From Oscillospiraceae bacterium (GTDB taxonomy: Bacteria; Bacillota; Clostridia; Oscillospirales; Oscillospiraceae), in the NCBI GenBank assembly GCA_024697625.1, contig JAILFJ010000149.1:1-47927 (forward strand): 47,927 nt of DNA. The letters are read 5' to 3'. A program made the position numbers and the translations under genes. Under the pieces are notes generated by a model. The model had not been told where the DNA came from. It did not search any database and saw only the letters and a list, made by a program, of their open reading frames with translations. The number at the start of each line of letters is the position of its first letter. Within the stretch, counting starts at the first letter, position 1. This document shows positions 9,228 through 15,491 of the stretch, piece by piece.

Positions 9228-9839
9228 ATGGGAAGCATTCACACGGATCATTCAGAGCGCAGGACCAGTGAAGTGTACGAAAACAGAAACAATCTGCCGC
9301 AGACAGCTCCGGAAGCCTCCAGAACGGACGGTCACATCCGTTTTGACATAGGCGATATCACAAAGCTGGAGGTGGACTGTATTGTCAATGCGGCCAACCG
9401 CTCGCTTCTTGGAGGAGGCGGAGTTGACGGAGCGATTCACAGAGCCGCAGGACCGAAACTGCTGGCGGAATGCAGAACTCTCGGAGGCTGCCAGACCGGC
9501 GAGGCAAAGCTGACGGGCGGGTATAACCTGAAAGCGCGCTATGTGATCCATACGGTCGGACCGGTCTACCGAAAAGACGACCCGAGATGCGAGAAACTTC
9601 TCTACAGCTGCTACCGCAACAGCCTGGAACTGGCAAAGCAGCACGGTATTCATACCATTGCGTTTCCGGCGATCTCGACAGGGGTATACGGATATCCTGC
9701 GGAGGAAGCGGCGGCCGTGGCCCTGGCTGCAGTCCGCAGATGGCTCGCGGAGAACGGTGATTACGGCATGGAGGTCATACTGTCCTGCTTCAATGAACGG
9801 ATGTATGAGATCTATCGGAGCGTGAGCGGAAAGAACTGA
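9228..9839 (+). CDS. Macro domain protein (ADP-ribose/O-acetyl-ADP-ribose hydrolase type)
   Basis: A 203-residue protein with a full macro domain after a polar N-terminal tail of about 40 residues. Diagnostic segments are [16 protein letters not shown] (adenosine and ribose contact), the glycine-rich [14 protein letters not shown] (distal ribose loop) and [11 protein letters not shown] (phosphate loop). This is the MacroD-type arrangement of proteins that remove ADP-ribose from acidic residues or deacetylate O-acetyl-ADP-ribose. The frame is open further upstream, but ATG 9228 has AAGGAGG at 9212-9218 with 9 nt spacing, and upstream residues overlap the hydrolase gene in another frame. It pairs naturally with the ADP-ribosylglycohydrolase at 7046. 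The long polar N-terminus is unusual for a bacterial macro protein and has no evident motif. Confidence 0.92.
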   Translation: MGSIHTDHSERRTSEVYENRNNLPQTAPEASRTDGHIRFDIGDITKLEVDCIVNAANRSLLGGGGVDGAIHRAAGPKLLAECRTLGGCQTGEAKLTGGYNLKARYVIHTVGPVYRKDDPRCEKLLYSCYRNSLELAKQHGIHTIAFPAISTGVYGYPAEEAAAVALAAVRRWLAENGDYGMEVILSCFNERMYEIYRSVSGKN

Positions 9840-9859
9840 ATCTCCGCAGACAAAAACAC

Positions 9860-9888
9860 TTGACAAGTCAGGTCCGGTGTTGTATATT
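9860..9888 (+). promoter_or_regulatory. Promoter and long structured leader of the glutathione peroxidase gene
   Basis: TTGACA (9860-9865), 17-nt spacer, TATATT (9883-9888), a near-consensus housekeeping promoter. The transcript would have a leader of about 170 nt before ATG 10068, containing inverted repeats such as CCGGG/CCCGG near 9970-9986 and GGCCGG/CCGGCC further apart. No known riboswitch is recognised. Confidence 0.7.
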
Positions 9889-10067
9889 CATAGCACAAAC
9901 GGTTGCACACAATATTATTTTGCAAAACAGATAATTTTCTGATGAAGTAGCGGCTGTTTTCGAAGAGGCCGGGGAGCCTTCCCGGAGAAGCAGGATATGT
10001 CGACCGGCCTGCGTCTGTACGCCGGCATCGTTTGACCAAAGAATGACAGAGAACGGAGGAAGTAAAA

Positions 10068-10607
10068 ATGATCTATGATTACAGGGTGACCACCGGTACG
10101 GGTGAGGAGCTTGATCTTTCTGCATACAGAGGAAAGGTGATTCTGGTTGTGAATACTGCGACGGGATGCGGCTTTACCCCTCAGTATGCCCCGATCGAGC
10201 AGCTGTACAGGGACTATCACGAGCAGGGACTTGAGATCCTTGACATCCCCTGCAACCAGTTTGGCGGGCAGGCCCCGGGCACGGATGACGAGATCCACGA
10301 ATTCTGCACGCTGCACTACAACACGACGTTCCCCCAGATGAAGAAGGCGGATGTCAACGGCGAGAACGAGCTTCCGCTTTACACGTATCTGAAGTCCCAG
10401 AAGGGTTTTGAAGGTTTTGGACCCCATCCGTACAAGGAACTCCTGGAGAAGATGTTCTCGGAAGCGGATCCCGACTGGGCAGCGAAATCCGACATCAAAT
10501 GGAACTTCACCAAGTTCGTGATCGACCGGGAGGGGAATGTGATCGCCCGCTTTGAACCGACCGCTGACATGTCAGAGGTCGAAGCCTGTGTGAAATCTGT
10601 TCTGTAA
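10068..10607 (+). CDS. Glutathione peroxidase family protein (Cys type)
   Basis: Cytosolic thiol peroxidase of the glutathione peroxidase family, reducing hydrogen or lipid peroxides; in bacteria lacking glutathione these enzymes usually use thioredoxin. Motifs are in order: NTATGCGFTPQY with peroxidatic Cys34 (cysteine, not selenocysteine), PCNQFGGQ with catalytic Gln68, a resolving-type Cys in HEFCTLHY, and KWNFTKFVID with the catalytic Trp and Asn. At 179 residues it is normal in length. The ribosome site is ACGGAGGAAG. It is followed closely by a tiny putative lipoprotein gene and a CxxC thioredoxin-fold gene that could supply reducing equivalents, so the three probably form an oxidative-stress operon ending at 11107. 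Confidence 0.95.
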   Translation: MIYDYRVTTGTGEELDLSAYRGKVILVVNTATGCGFTPQYAPIEQLYRDYHEQGLEILDIPCNQFGGQAPGTDDEIHEFCTLHYNTTFPQMKKADVNGENELPLYTYLKSQKGFEGFGPHPYKELLEKMFSEADPDWAAKSDIKWNFTKFVIDREGNVIARFEPTADMSEVEACVKSVL

Positions 10608-10618
10608 AGGAGAATACC

Positions 10619-10774
10619 ATGAAGAAGATCGTTGTCAGGCTGATTCCCGTTCTGCTCACCGGCTGCTGCCTGTACACACATCGGCGCGTGATCCGCGCCT
10701 GGCTGAACGGCGAGCCCATGCCGAAGGCGCCGAAATGGCACTGTTGGGTCAGGCCGGAAAACAGAAGAAGCTGA
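10619..10774 (+). CDS. Small putative lipoprotein or membrane peptide, 51 residues
   Basis: ATG 10619 is preceded by AAGGAG (10608-10612) and lies 11 nt after the glutathione peroxidase stop. The product begins MKKIVVRLIPVLLTGCC, a short basic N-terminus plus hydrophobic stretch with an LTGC lipobox-like sequence at residues 13-16. A basic, Trp-rich tail follows (HRRVIRAWLNGEPMP, then KAPKWHCW). It could be a lipoprotein or a single-pass membrane peptide. No function is recognised. Ribosome site, codon use and position in the operon support it being translated. Confidence 0.6.
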   Translation: MKKIVVRLIPVLLTGCCLYTHRRVIRAWLNGEPMPKAPKWHCWVRPENRRS

Positions 10775-10805
10775 AACCGGCCAAAAGCATGAGGCGGCGA
10801 CAGAG

Positions 10806-11093
10806 ATGAGAGCAAAAGAGCTTACCATGTTCTATCTGGAGGACTGCGGATACTGCGCAAAGGCCAGAAAGGCTCTGACCGAACTTTATGAAGAGAATCC
10901 GGCCTATCGGTCTGTGCCGATCACCATGATTGAGGAATCACAGCAGCCGGAGCTGGCCGATCAGTATGACTACTACGCGGTGCCGTCGTTCTTCGACGGG
11001 AAAGAAAAACTGTTTGAAGCACATCTGTTTATGAGCTATGATGCCATAAAGGATGAAGTAAAACGAGTACTGGACTATGCGTTGACGCCCTGA
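10806..11093 (+). CDS. Thioredoxin/glutaredoxin-fold protein with CGYC motif
   Basis: A 95-residue thioredoxin-fold protein. The strand TMFYLEDCGYCAKARKAL carries the redox CxxC (Cys14, Cys17). The cis-Pro loop is in YYAVPSFFDGKEKL, as in glutaredoxin-like small oxidoreductases. The start is uncertain between ATG 10806 and ATG 10827 (MFYLEDC), neither with a strong ribosome site; translation may be coupled to the small gene upstream. It lies behind glutathione peroxidase and may serve as its reductant (inference). The stop codon lies inside the left arm of the downstream hairpin. Confidence 0.8.
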   Translation: MRAKELTMFYLEDCGYCAKARKALTELYEENPAYRSVPITMIEESQQPELADQYDYYAVPSFFDGKEKLFEAHLFMSYDAIKDEVKRVLDYALTP

Positions 11094-11107
11094 TTCATCA
11101 GGGCGTC
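11084..11107 (+). terminator. Hairpin terminator overlapping the stop codon
   Basis: GACGCCCTGA, loop TTCA, TCAGGGCGTC, a perfect 10-bp stem; the TGA stop of the 10806 gene is part of the left arm. The tail AGTTCTGTTT is only moderately T-rich. Confidence 0.65.
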
Positions 11108-11187
11108 AGTTCTGTTTGTAGGGAAAATCCTGCCTCTGACGGACGCAATGCGCGGCACGTGAGGATACCGCGGCGGTGAAAATGCTC

Positions 11188-11216
11188 TTGCAATGGTCCG
11201 GGCGGATTGCTATAAT
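11188..11216 (+). promoter_or_regulatory. Promoter of the GH13 gene
   Basis: TTGCAA (11188-11193), 17-nt spacer, TATAAT (11211-11216) with an extended TG (TGCTATAAT). It lies about 55 nt upstream of ATG 11272. Confidence 0.75.
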
Positions 11217-11271
11217 GCAGAAGCATTTCCGCTCTCTCATGTAGAGTTCTGATTTGAAGGAGAACCTGCTG

Positions 11272-12963
11272 ATGGCATGGTACGATGAAGCTGTTTTTTA
11301 TCATATTTATCCGCTGGGCCTGACCGGAGCTCCCAGGCAGAACGATTACGGCGAACCGGTCCATCGACTGAACACCCTTCTGCCGTGGATCGGACACCTG
11401 AAGAGCCTGGGCTTTACCGCGCTCTATATCGGTCCGCTCTTTCAGTCCGTCGGACACGGCTACGAGACCACCGACTACAGGCTGCTGGACAGCCGCCTCG
11501 GCACAAATGAGGACCTGAAGTCTTTTGTCAGTGCCTGTCACCGCGAAGGGCTGAGAGTGATCTTCGACGGGGTCTTCAACCATACCGGGCGGGACTTCTT
11601 TGCCTTTCGGGACATTCAGGCCAACCGGGAGGCTTCGCCGTACCGTGACTGGTACTGCAACGTGAACTTCTGGGGCAACAACGAGTACAACGACGGTTTC
11701 TCGTATGACAACTGGGGCGGCTATAACCTGCTGGTAAAGCTCAACCAGCGCAACCCCGCCGTCCGGGACTATATCTGTGACGTGATTAGGTTCTGGGTCA
11801 GCGAGTTTGACGTGGACGGGATCCGCCTGGACGCGGCCGATGTGCTGGACTTTGAGTTCATGAAGATCCTGCGCCGCACTGCGGACGAGGTCAAACCCGA
11901 GTTCTGGCTGATGGGAGAGGTCATCCACGGGGACTACTCCCGCTGGGCAAATGAGCAGACGCTGCACTCGGTCACCAACTATGCGCTGCACAAGGCGCTG
12001 TACAGCGGGCACAACGACCACAATTACTTCGAAATTGCCCACACGGTCCAGCGCACGAACAGCCTGGTACCGGACCGGATCAAGCTGTACAATTTTGTGG
12101 ACAACCATGATGTGGAGCGCATCCACACAAAGCTGATGAACAAGGCCCACTTTCTGCCGGTGCATATCCTGCTCTACACGCTGCCGGGGATTCCCTCGGT
12201 CTACTACGGCAGTGAGTTCGGCATCGACGGACGCAAGGAAAGGGGCTCGGACGACTCGCTGCGCCCCTGTATCGATCTGAACGAGCACAGGGACGATGCC
12301 GTGAACAACCCCTGCACAGGTCTCATCGCCGCCCTGGGCAGAATCCACCGTGAGTGGAACGGAGACCTGGTCACGGGCGATTACAGGCAGCTCTTCCTCA
12401 CAACGCAGCAGTATGCCTTTCAGCGCGGTCGGCTCATCGTGGCTGTGAACAACAGCGACGGGGAGGCGTGGATTAACGTGGAGGCCCGGGCTTCCGCCTA
12501 CGTGGGGCTTCTCAGCGGCAGGAGACTTGAGAGCGACGGACGGCTGAACTTCTGCCTGAACGGCTGCAGCGGCGAGATCTTTGCTCCGGACGACGGACAG
12601 ATCCGCGCCGATGTGCTCACGAAGGCCGAGGTTTCACTGGGGGCGCAGCGCCGGGAGAGTGCCGCAGACAGAGCATCGGGTCCTGAAGCCGGGACCGGGA
12701 AGGCGGAGAACAGCTCTGTGATACCCGAAACAAAGCCGGATGCGCCCGCGGCGGGAACGGAGACCCGGCCCGGGCAGGAGCTGCGGCCCGAACAGGTGGA
12801 GATCCCTGATCTCCCGTATGAGCTTATGACCGTGGAGCAGCTCCAGGCAGTGATTCTGTCCAGAATGGCAAAGAACGGCCCTGTCACCGAGAGGATGCGC
12901 CGTGACGTGATCGAGAACATCTGGCATGATTCTCTGGTCAACTGGGCCAACAGCTTCCGCTGA
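11272..12963 (+). CDS. Alpha-amylase family (GH13) glycosidase with C-terminal extension
   Basis: Cytosolic (no signal peptide) alpha-glucan or alpha-glucoside hydrolase or transferase of GH13. The (beta/alpha)8 barrel begins at AVFYHIYPLG. Conserved regions are FDGVFNHTG, then GIRLDAADVL with nucleophile Asp187, LMGEVIHGDY with acid/base Glu216, and FVDNHDVER with stabiliser Asp280; LLYTLPGIPSVYYGSEFG follows. A TTG 18 nt upstream is in frame but lies next to the AAGGAG site at 11257-11262, so ATG 11272 is preferred. After a short beta C-domain (to about residue 455) comes a charged, Pro/Ala/Glu-rich linker (about 460-510) and a helical tail containing LPYELMTVEQLQAVI and WHDSLVNWANSFR. That tail is not part of the usual GH13 layout. 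Exact specificity is not readable. Confidence 0.92.
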   Translation: MAWYDEAVFYHIYPLGLTGAPRQNDYGEPVHRLNTLLPWIGHLKSLGFTALYIGPLFQSVGHGYETTDYRLLDSRLGTNEDLKSFVSACHREGLRVIFDGVFNHTGRDFFAFRDIQANREASPYRDWYCNVNFWGNNEYNDGFSYDNWGGYNLLVKLNQRNPAVRDYICDVIRFWVSEFDVDGIRLDAADVLDFEFMKILRRTADEVKPEFWLMGEVIHGDYSRWANEQTLHSVTNYALHKALYSGHNDHNYFEIAHTVQRTNSLVPDRIKLYNFVDNHDVERIHTKLMNKAHFLPVHILLYTLPGIPSVYYGSEFGIDGRKERGSDDSLRPCIDLNEHRDDAVNNPCTGLIAALGRIHREWNGDLVTGDYRQLFLTTQQYAFQRGRLIVAVNNSDGEAWINVEARASAYVGLLSGRRLESDGRLNFCLNGCSGEIFAPDDGQIRADVLTKAEVSLGAQRRESAADRASGPEAGTGKAENSSVIPETKPDAPAAGTETRPGQELRPEQVEIPDLPYELMTVEQLQAVILSRMAKNGPVTERMRRDVIENIWHDSLVNWANSFR

Positions 12964-13016
12964 ACTGCTCTGGCCCCGGACAGCTCCTGTCTGATACCGC
13001 TTCCTGCAAACAAAAA

Positions 13017-13038
13017 ACGCTCCGATTTCTCGGAGCGT
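13017..13038 (-). terminator. Intrinsic terminator of hsp20
   Basis: Perfect 9-bp stem ACGCTCCGA / TCGGAGCGT with a 4-nt loop. Read on the minus strand it is followed by TTTTTTG, a good terminator just after the hsp20 stop. It may also stop GH13 transcripts from the other side. Confidence 0.85.
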
Positions 13039-13057
13039 GAGATTGAATCGCTGCAGC

Positions 13058-13504
13058 TTATCCTTCAATCAGGATGGTCTTCTTCTCAGGCAGCTTGATG
13101 GCTTCCTCCTTCGGGAACTCCAGCCTCAGTACACCGTCTTCAAATCTGGCCTTTACATTCTCTTCGGTGACATGATCGCCCACATAGAAGCTTCTGGTCA
13201 TGGAACCGGCGTAACGCTCCTGATGCACGATCTTGCCCTTCTTGTCTTCGCCTTCCTCTTCAAGGCCCTTGCTGGCGGTGATGGTCAGATAGCCGTTCTG
13301 CAGCTGCAGATCAATCTGATCCTTCTTGAAGCCCGGCAGATCAATTTCCAACTCATAGTGGTCGTCGTGATCTTTCAGATCCGTCTTCATCACCCGGGCT
13401 GCATGCTTGCCGTAAAGCTTGTGATCCACGTTGGATTCCATGCCTCTGAACGGGAAGTCGAACCAGTCATCAAACAAACTCTCTCCAAAAATACTCGGTA
13501 ACAT
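13058..13504 (-). CDS. hsp20: Hsp20/alpha-crystallin small heat shock protein
   Basis: ATP-independent holdase chaperone forming cytosolic oligomers that bind unfolding proteins. At 148 residues it has an N-terminal arm (MLPSIFGESLFDDWFDFPF), the alpha-crystallin domain with YELEIDLPGFKKDQIDL, QNGYLTITA, and the closing FEDGVLRLEFPK, then a C-terminal tail with the I-x-I-type anchor (ILIEG). The ribosome site AAAGGAGG precedes ATG 13504. Its promoter overlaps a CIRCE operator, so HrcA repression is expected. It is a single-gene unit with its own terminator. No hrcA, groES/EL or dnaK is in the window. Confidence 0.96.
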   Translation of the reverse strand: MLPSIFGESLFDDWFDFPFRGMESNVDHKLYGKHAARVMKTDLKDHDDHYELEIDLPGFKKDQIDLQLQNGYLTITASKGLEEEGEDKKGKIVHQERYAGSMTRSFYVGDHVTEENVKARFEDGVLRLEFPKEEAIKLPEKKTILIEG

Positions 13505-13597
13505 AAGTCATGCCTCCTTTTGCAATCATTCATTCTGTTACCTGAGCAAGGGGAAGGAGGTCATTCATTCGATCTCTATTTCCTTTGTTCGTGATGT

Positions 13598-13625
13598 ATT
13601 ATACCACAAATTTTAGCACTGTCAA
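13598..13625 (-). promoter_or_regulatory. hsp20 promoter
   Basis: On the minus strand, consensus TTGACA (13625-13620), 16-nt spacer, consensus TATAAT (13603-13598). The -35 lies inside the CIRCE element. The leader to the ATG is about 85 nt. Confidence 0.85.
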
Positions 13626-13639
13626 GGCGAGAGTGCTAA
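13613..13639 (-). promoter_or_regulatory. CIRCE operator (HrcA binding site)
   Basis: Minus strand reads TTAGCACTC-N9-CAGTGCTAA, differing from the CIRCE consensus TTAGCACTC-N9-GAGTGCTAA at one base. It overlaps the -35 of the hsp20 promoter, as expected for HrcA repression. Confidence 0.9.
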
Positions 13640-13738
13640 TTTATATGAACAGGCCATGAACAACAATGATGTAATTCTGTGAACAAAACAGAGATGCGGC
13701 GGGGCGGACGGACTCCGGGCTTTTTCGTTTTGCCGGGA

Positions 13739-13767
13739 TTGTCAAGAGTCTTAAAAGATGCTATACT
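13739..13767 (+). promoter_or_regulatory. Promoter of the PNPOx-fold gene
   Basis: TTGTCA (13739-13744), 17-nt spacer, TATACT (13762-13767), about 50 nt upstream of ATG 13816. Divergent from the hsp20 promoter. Apart from these regulatory sites I see no gene in 13505-13815. Confidence 0.7.
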
Positions 13768-13815
13768 GACCAAAATGCCGGTGTGAAGAAGCCGGACGGA
13801 GAGGGGAGCGGACCG

Positions 13816-14292
13816 ATGTTCCGACAGATGAATCGGAAAAAACAGCAGCTGACGGATGAGGAGTGCATCGAGCTCCTGACCACCGAACTGCGCGGCGTGC
13901 TCTCGGTGAGCGGCGACGACGGCTATCCCTACGGCCTCCCCGTAAACCACTATTACTGTAAAGAGGACGGAAAGATCTATTTCCACAGCGGGAAGACAGG
14001 CCATAAGATTGACGCGATCCGGCGCAGCGGCAAGGCCTCCTTCTGCGTATACGACAGCGGATTCCGTCCGGAAGGGCAGTGGGCCCTGAAGATCAGGAGC
14101 GTCATTGTCTTTGGCAGGATAGAGTTCGTGGAGGAGCGGGAAAGGATCTGTGAGATCGCCAGACTGCTCTCCCGAAAATTCACAGATGATGAGGAGTATA
14201 TCCGCTCCGAGATCGAACACTACGGCCCGGCCACGCTGATGTTTGCCCTGGTGCCGGAGTACATGACCGGGAAGCTGGTCACCGAGGCCTGA
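13816..14292 (+). CDS. Pyridoxamine 5'-phosphate oxidase-fold flavoprotein (NimA-like)
   Basis: Small FMN-binding split-barrel protein of 158 residues, related to the nitroimidazole resistance (Nim) and general PNPOx-like families. It has RGVLSVSGDDGYPYGLPVNH (barrel entry and FMN phosphate region), KIYFHSGKTGHKIDAI (typical of this group) and KASFCVYD. The substrate is unknown; members reduce nitro compounds or carry flavin or haem. A GTG 33 nt upstream is in frame, but ATG 13816 has GAGGGGAG (13801-13808) 7 nt away and fits family length. The diguanylate cyclase gene follows after 63 nt without a clear terminator, so cotranscription is possible. Confidence 0.9.
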   Translation: MFRQMNRKKQQLTDEECIELLTTELRGVLSVSGDDGYPYGLPVNHYYCKEDGKIYFHSGKTGHKIDAIRRSGKASFCVYDSGFRPEGQWALKIRSVIVFGRIEFVEERERICEIARLLSRKFTDDEEYIRSEIEHYGPATLMFALVPEYMTGKLVTEA

Positions 14293-14355
14293 CTGCGGCC
14301 ATGTAAGACAGCTGGCTGAGAACGATGTATTCATCCCAGGTAAAGAGGGGATCTT

Positions 14356-15411
14356 ATGCGAAAACTGGATTTTTCCCGATATATTCTCTATACGGGGCTG
14401 ACAAAAGAAGAATACCAGGCAGTGTCGGACAATATCCTGGAGGAAAACGATAAGCTGCTGACCATCTATGCCATGATCACCATGATGATGCTGACCGTGC
14501 TTACGCTCCTGACGCGGGATACCGAGAGCTTCGGAGGCCGGAACAGAACCATCTATATCGTGGCTGCCGTGGCCTGCATCCTGATCGCATGGGCGTCGAT
14601 CCGCCTGACGGGGAAGTTCCCGAAGACGGTTCCTTTCGTCGTCCTGTGCTTTGAATGCGTGCTGTATGCCCTGGGCATCGCGGTATCGGTTGCCCATGCC
14701 GACCTCCCTGGCGTGACGGAGATTGCGTTCCTGCTGATCGTCCCTCTGCTGTTCATCGACCGGCCGATTTATATCGCGCTGAAAACCGTGGCGGCTGCGC
14801 TGGCGTTCTGTCTGGTTACGCGCACAGTCAAGGAACCGGAGGTCGCGGTGGCTGACGTCTACAACACTATGGTGTTTTCGATTGCCGCGATCGCAATCGG
14901 CATATTCATCACAAAAATGAAGCTGCAGAACCTGATCCAGGCGGAAAGAATCACTTATCTGAGCGAGACGGACGTGCTGACCGGGATCAAAAACCGAAAC
15001 AGCTATGAAGACCTGATCCAAAGGCTTCCGGAACTGACCAGAAAGCACGTCACCTGCATCTATGCGGATGTCAACGGCCTGCACGCTCTGAACGATTCGC
15101 AGGGCCACGCAGCGGGCGACCGGATGCTTCAGGCCGTCGCAGATTCCATGAAGAAGCACTTTGGCGAGGAGCATCTCTACCGCGTCGGGGGAGACGAGTT
15201 TGTCGTGATCCGGATTGACCGGGAGGAGCTGACCGACGAGATCGCGCGTGTCGTTTCCGACATTGAAGCGCAGGATTACCACATGTCCTTTGGCATCAGC
15301 AGCAGCGACCGCGATAAACTGGATACCCAGAAACTGATCCGCGAGGCGGAAGAGATGATGTATCAGGAGAAAACGGAATACTACATCAAAAGCGGAAAAC
15401 CCGTGCGATAG
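14356..15411 (+). CDS. Membrane-bound diguanylate cyclase (GGDEF)
   Basis: Makes cyclic di-GMP from two GTP. At 351 residues it has an N-terminal region with about six hydrophobic segments (roughly residues 35-200), forming a membrane sensor with little extracytoplasmic sequence. The GGDEF domain begins at TYLSETDVLTGIKNRNSY. The active site RVGGDEFVV is intact (about residues 276-284), and the substrate region DVNGLHALNDSQGHAAGD is normal. The ribosome site is AAAGAGGGG before ATG 14356. It is convergent with the much larger GGDEF/EAL gene at 15492-19442, so synthesis and breakdown of cyclic di-GMP are encoded side by side. Confidence 0.93.
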   Translation: MRKLDFSRYILYTGLTKEEYQAVSDNILEENDKLLTIYAMITMMMLTVLTLLTRDTESFGGRNRTIYIVAAVACILIAWASIRLTGKFPKTVPFVVLCFECVLYALGIAVSVAHADLPGVTEIAFLLIVPLLFIDRPIYIALKTVAAALAFCLVTRTVKEPEVAVADVYNTMVFSIAAIAIGIFITKMKLQNLIQAERITYLSETDVLTGIKNRNSYEDLIQRLPELTRKHVTCIYADVNGLHALNDSQGHAAGDRMLQAVADSMKKHFGEEHLYRVGGDEFVVIRIDREELTDEIARVVSDIEAQDYHMSFGISSSDRDKLDTQKLIREAEEMMYQEKTEYYIKSGKPVR

Positions 15412-15437
15412 TCAGGAAACCCCGCCTGAAAACTGTA

Positions 15438-15471
15438 ACAGCCTGTCGGACAGTAAAGTCCGGCAGGCTGT
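15438..15471. terminator. Bidirectional hairpin between convergent genes
   Basis: 14-bp stem ACAGCCTGTCGGAC / GTCCGGCAGGCTGT with one mismatch and a 6-nt loop, lying between the convergent diguanylate cyclase and GGDEF/EAL stops. T-tails are weak on both sides. Confidence 0.7.
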
Positions 15472-15491
15472 TCTGATACAGGGAGAGAAGC

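Noticed and set aside
13636-15282. Minus-strand frame opposite the PNPOx-fold and diguanylate cyclase genes
   Set aside because: Both plus-strand genes have intact motifs, promoter and ribosome sites; the reverse frame looks like antisense noise.
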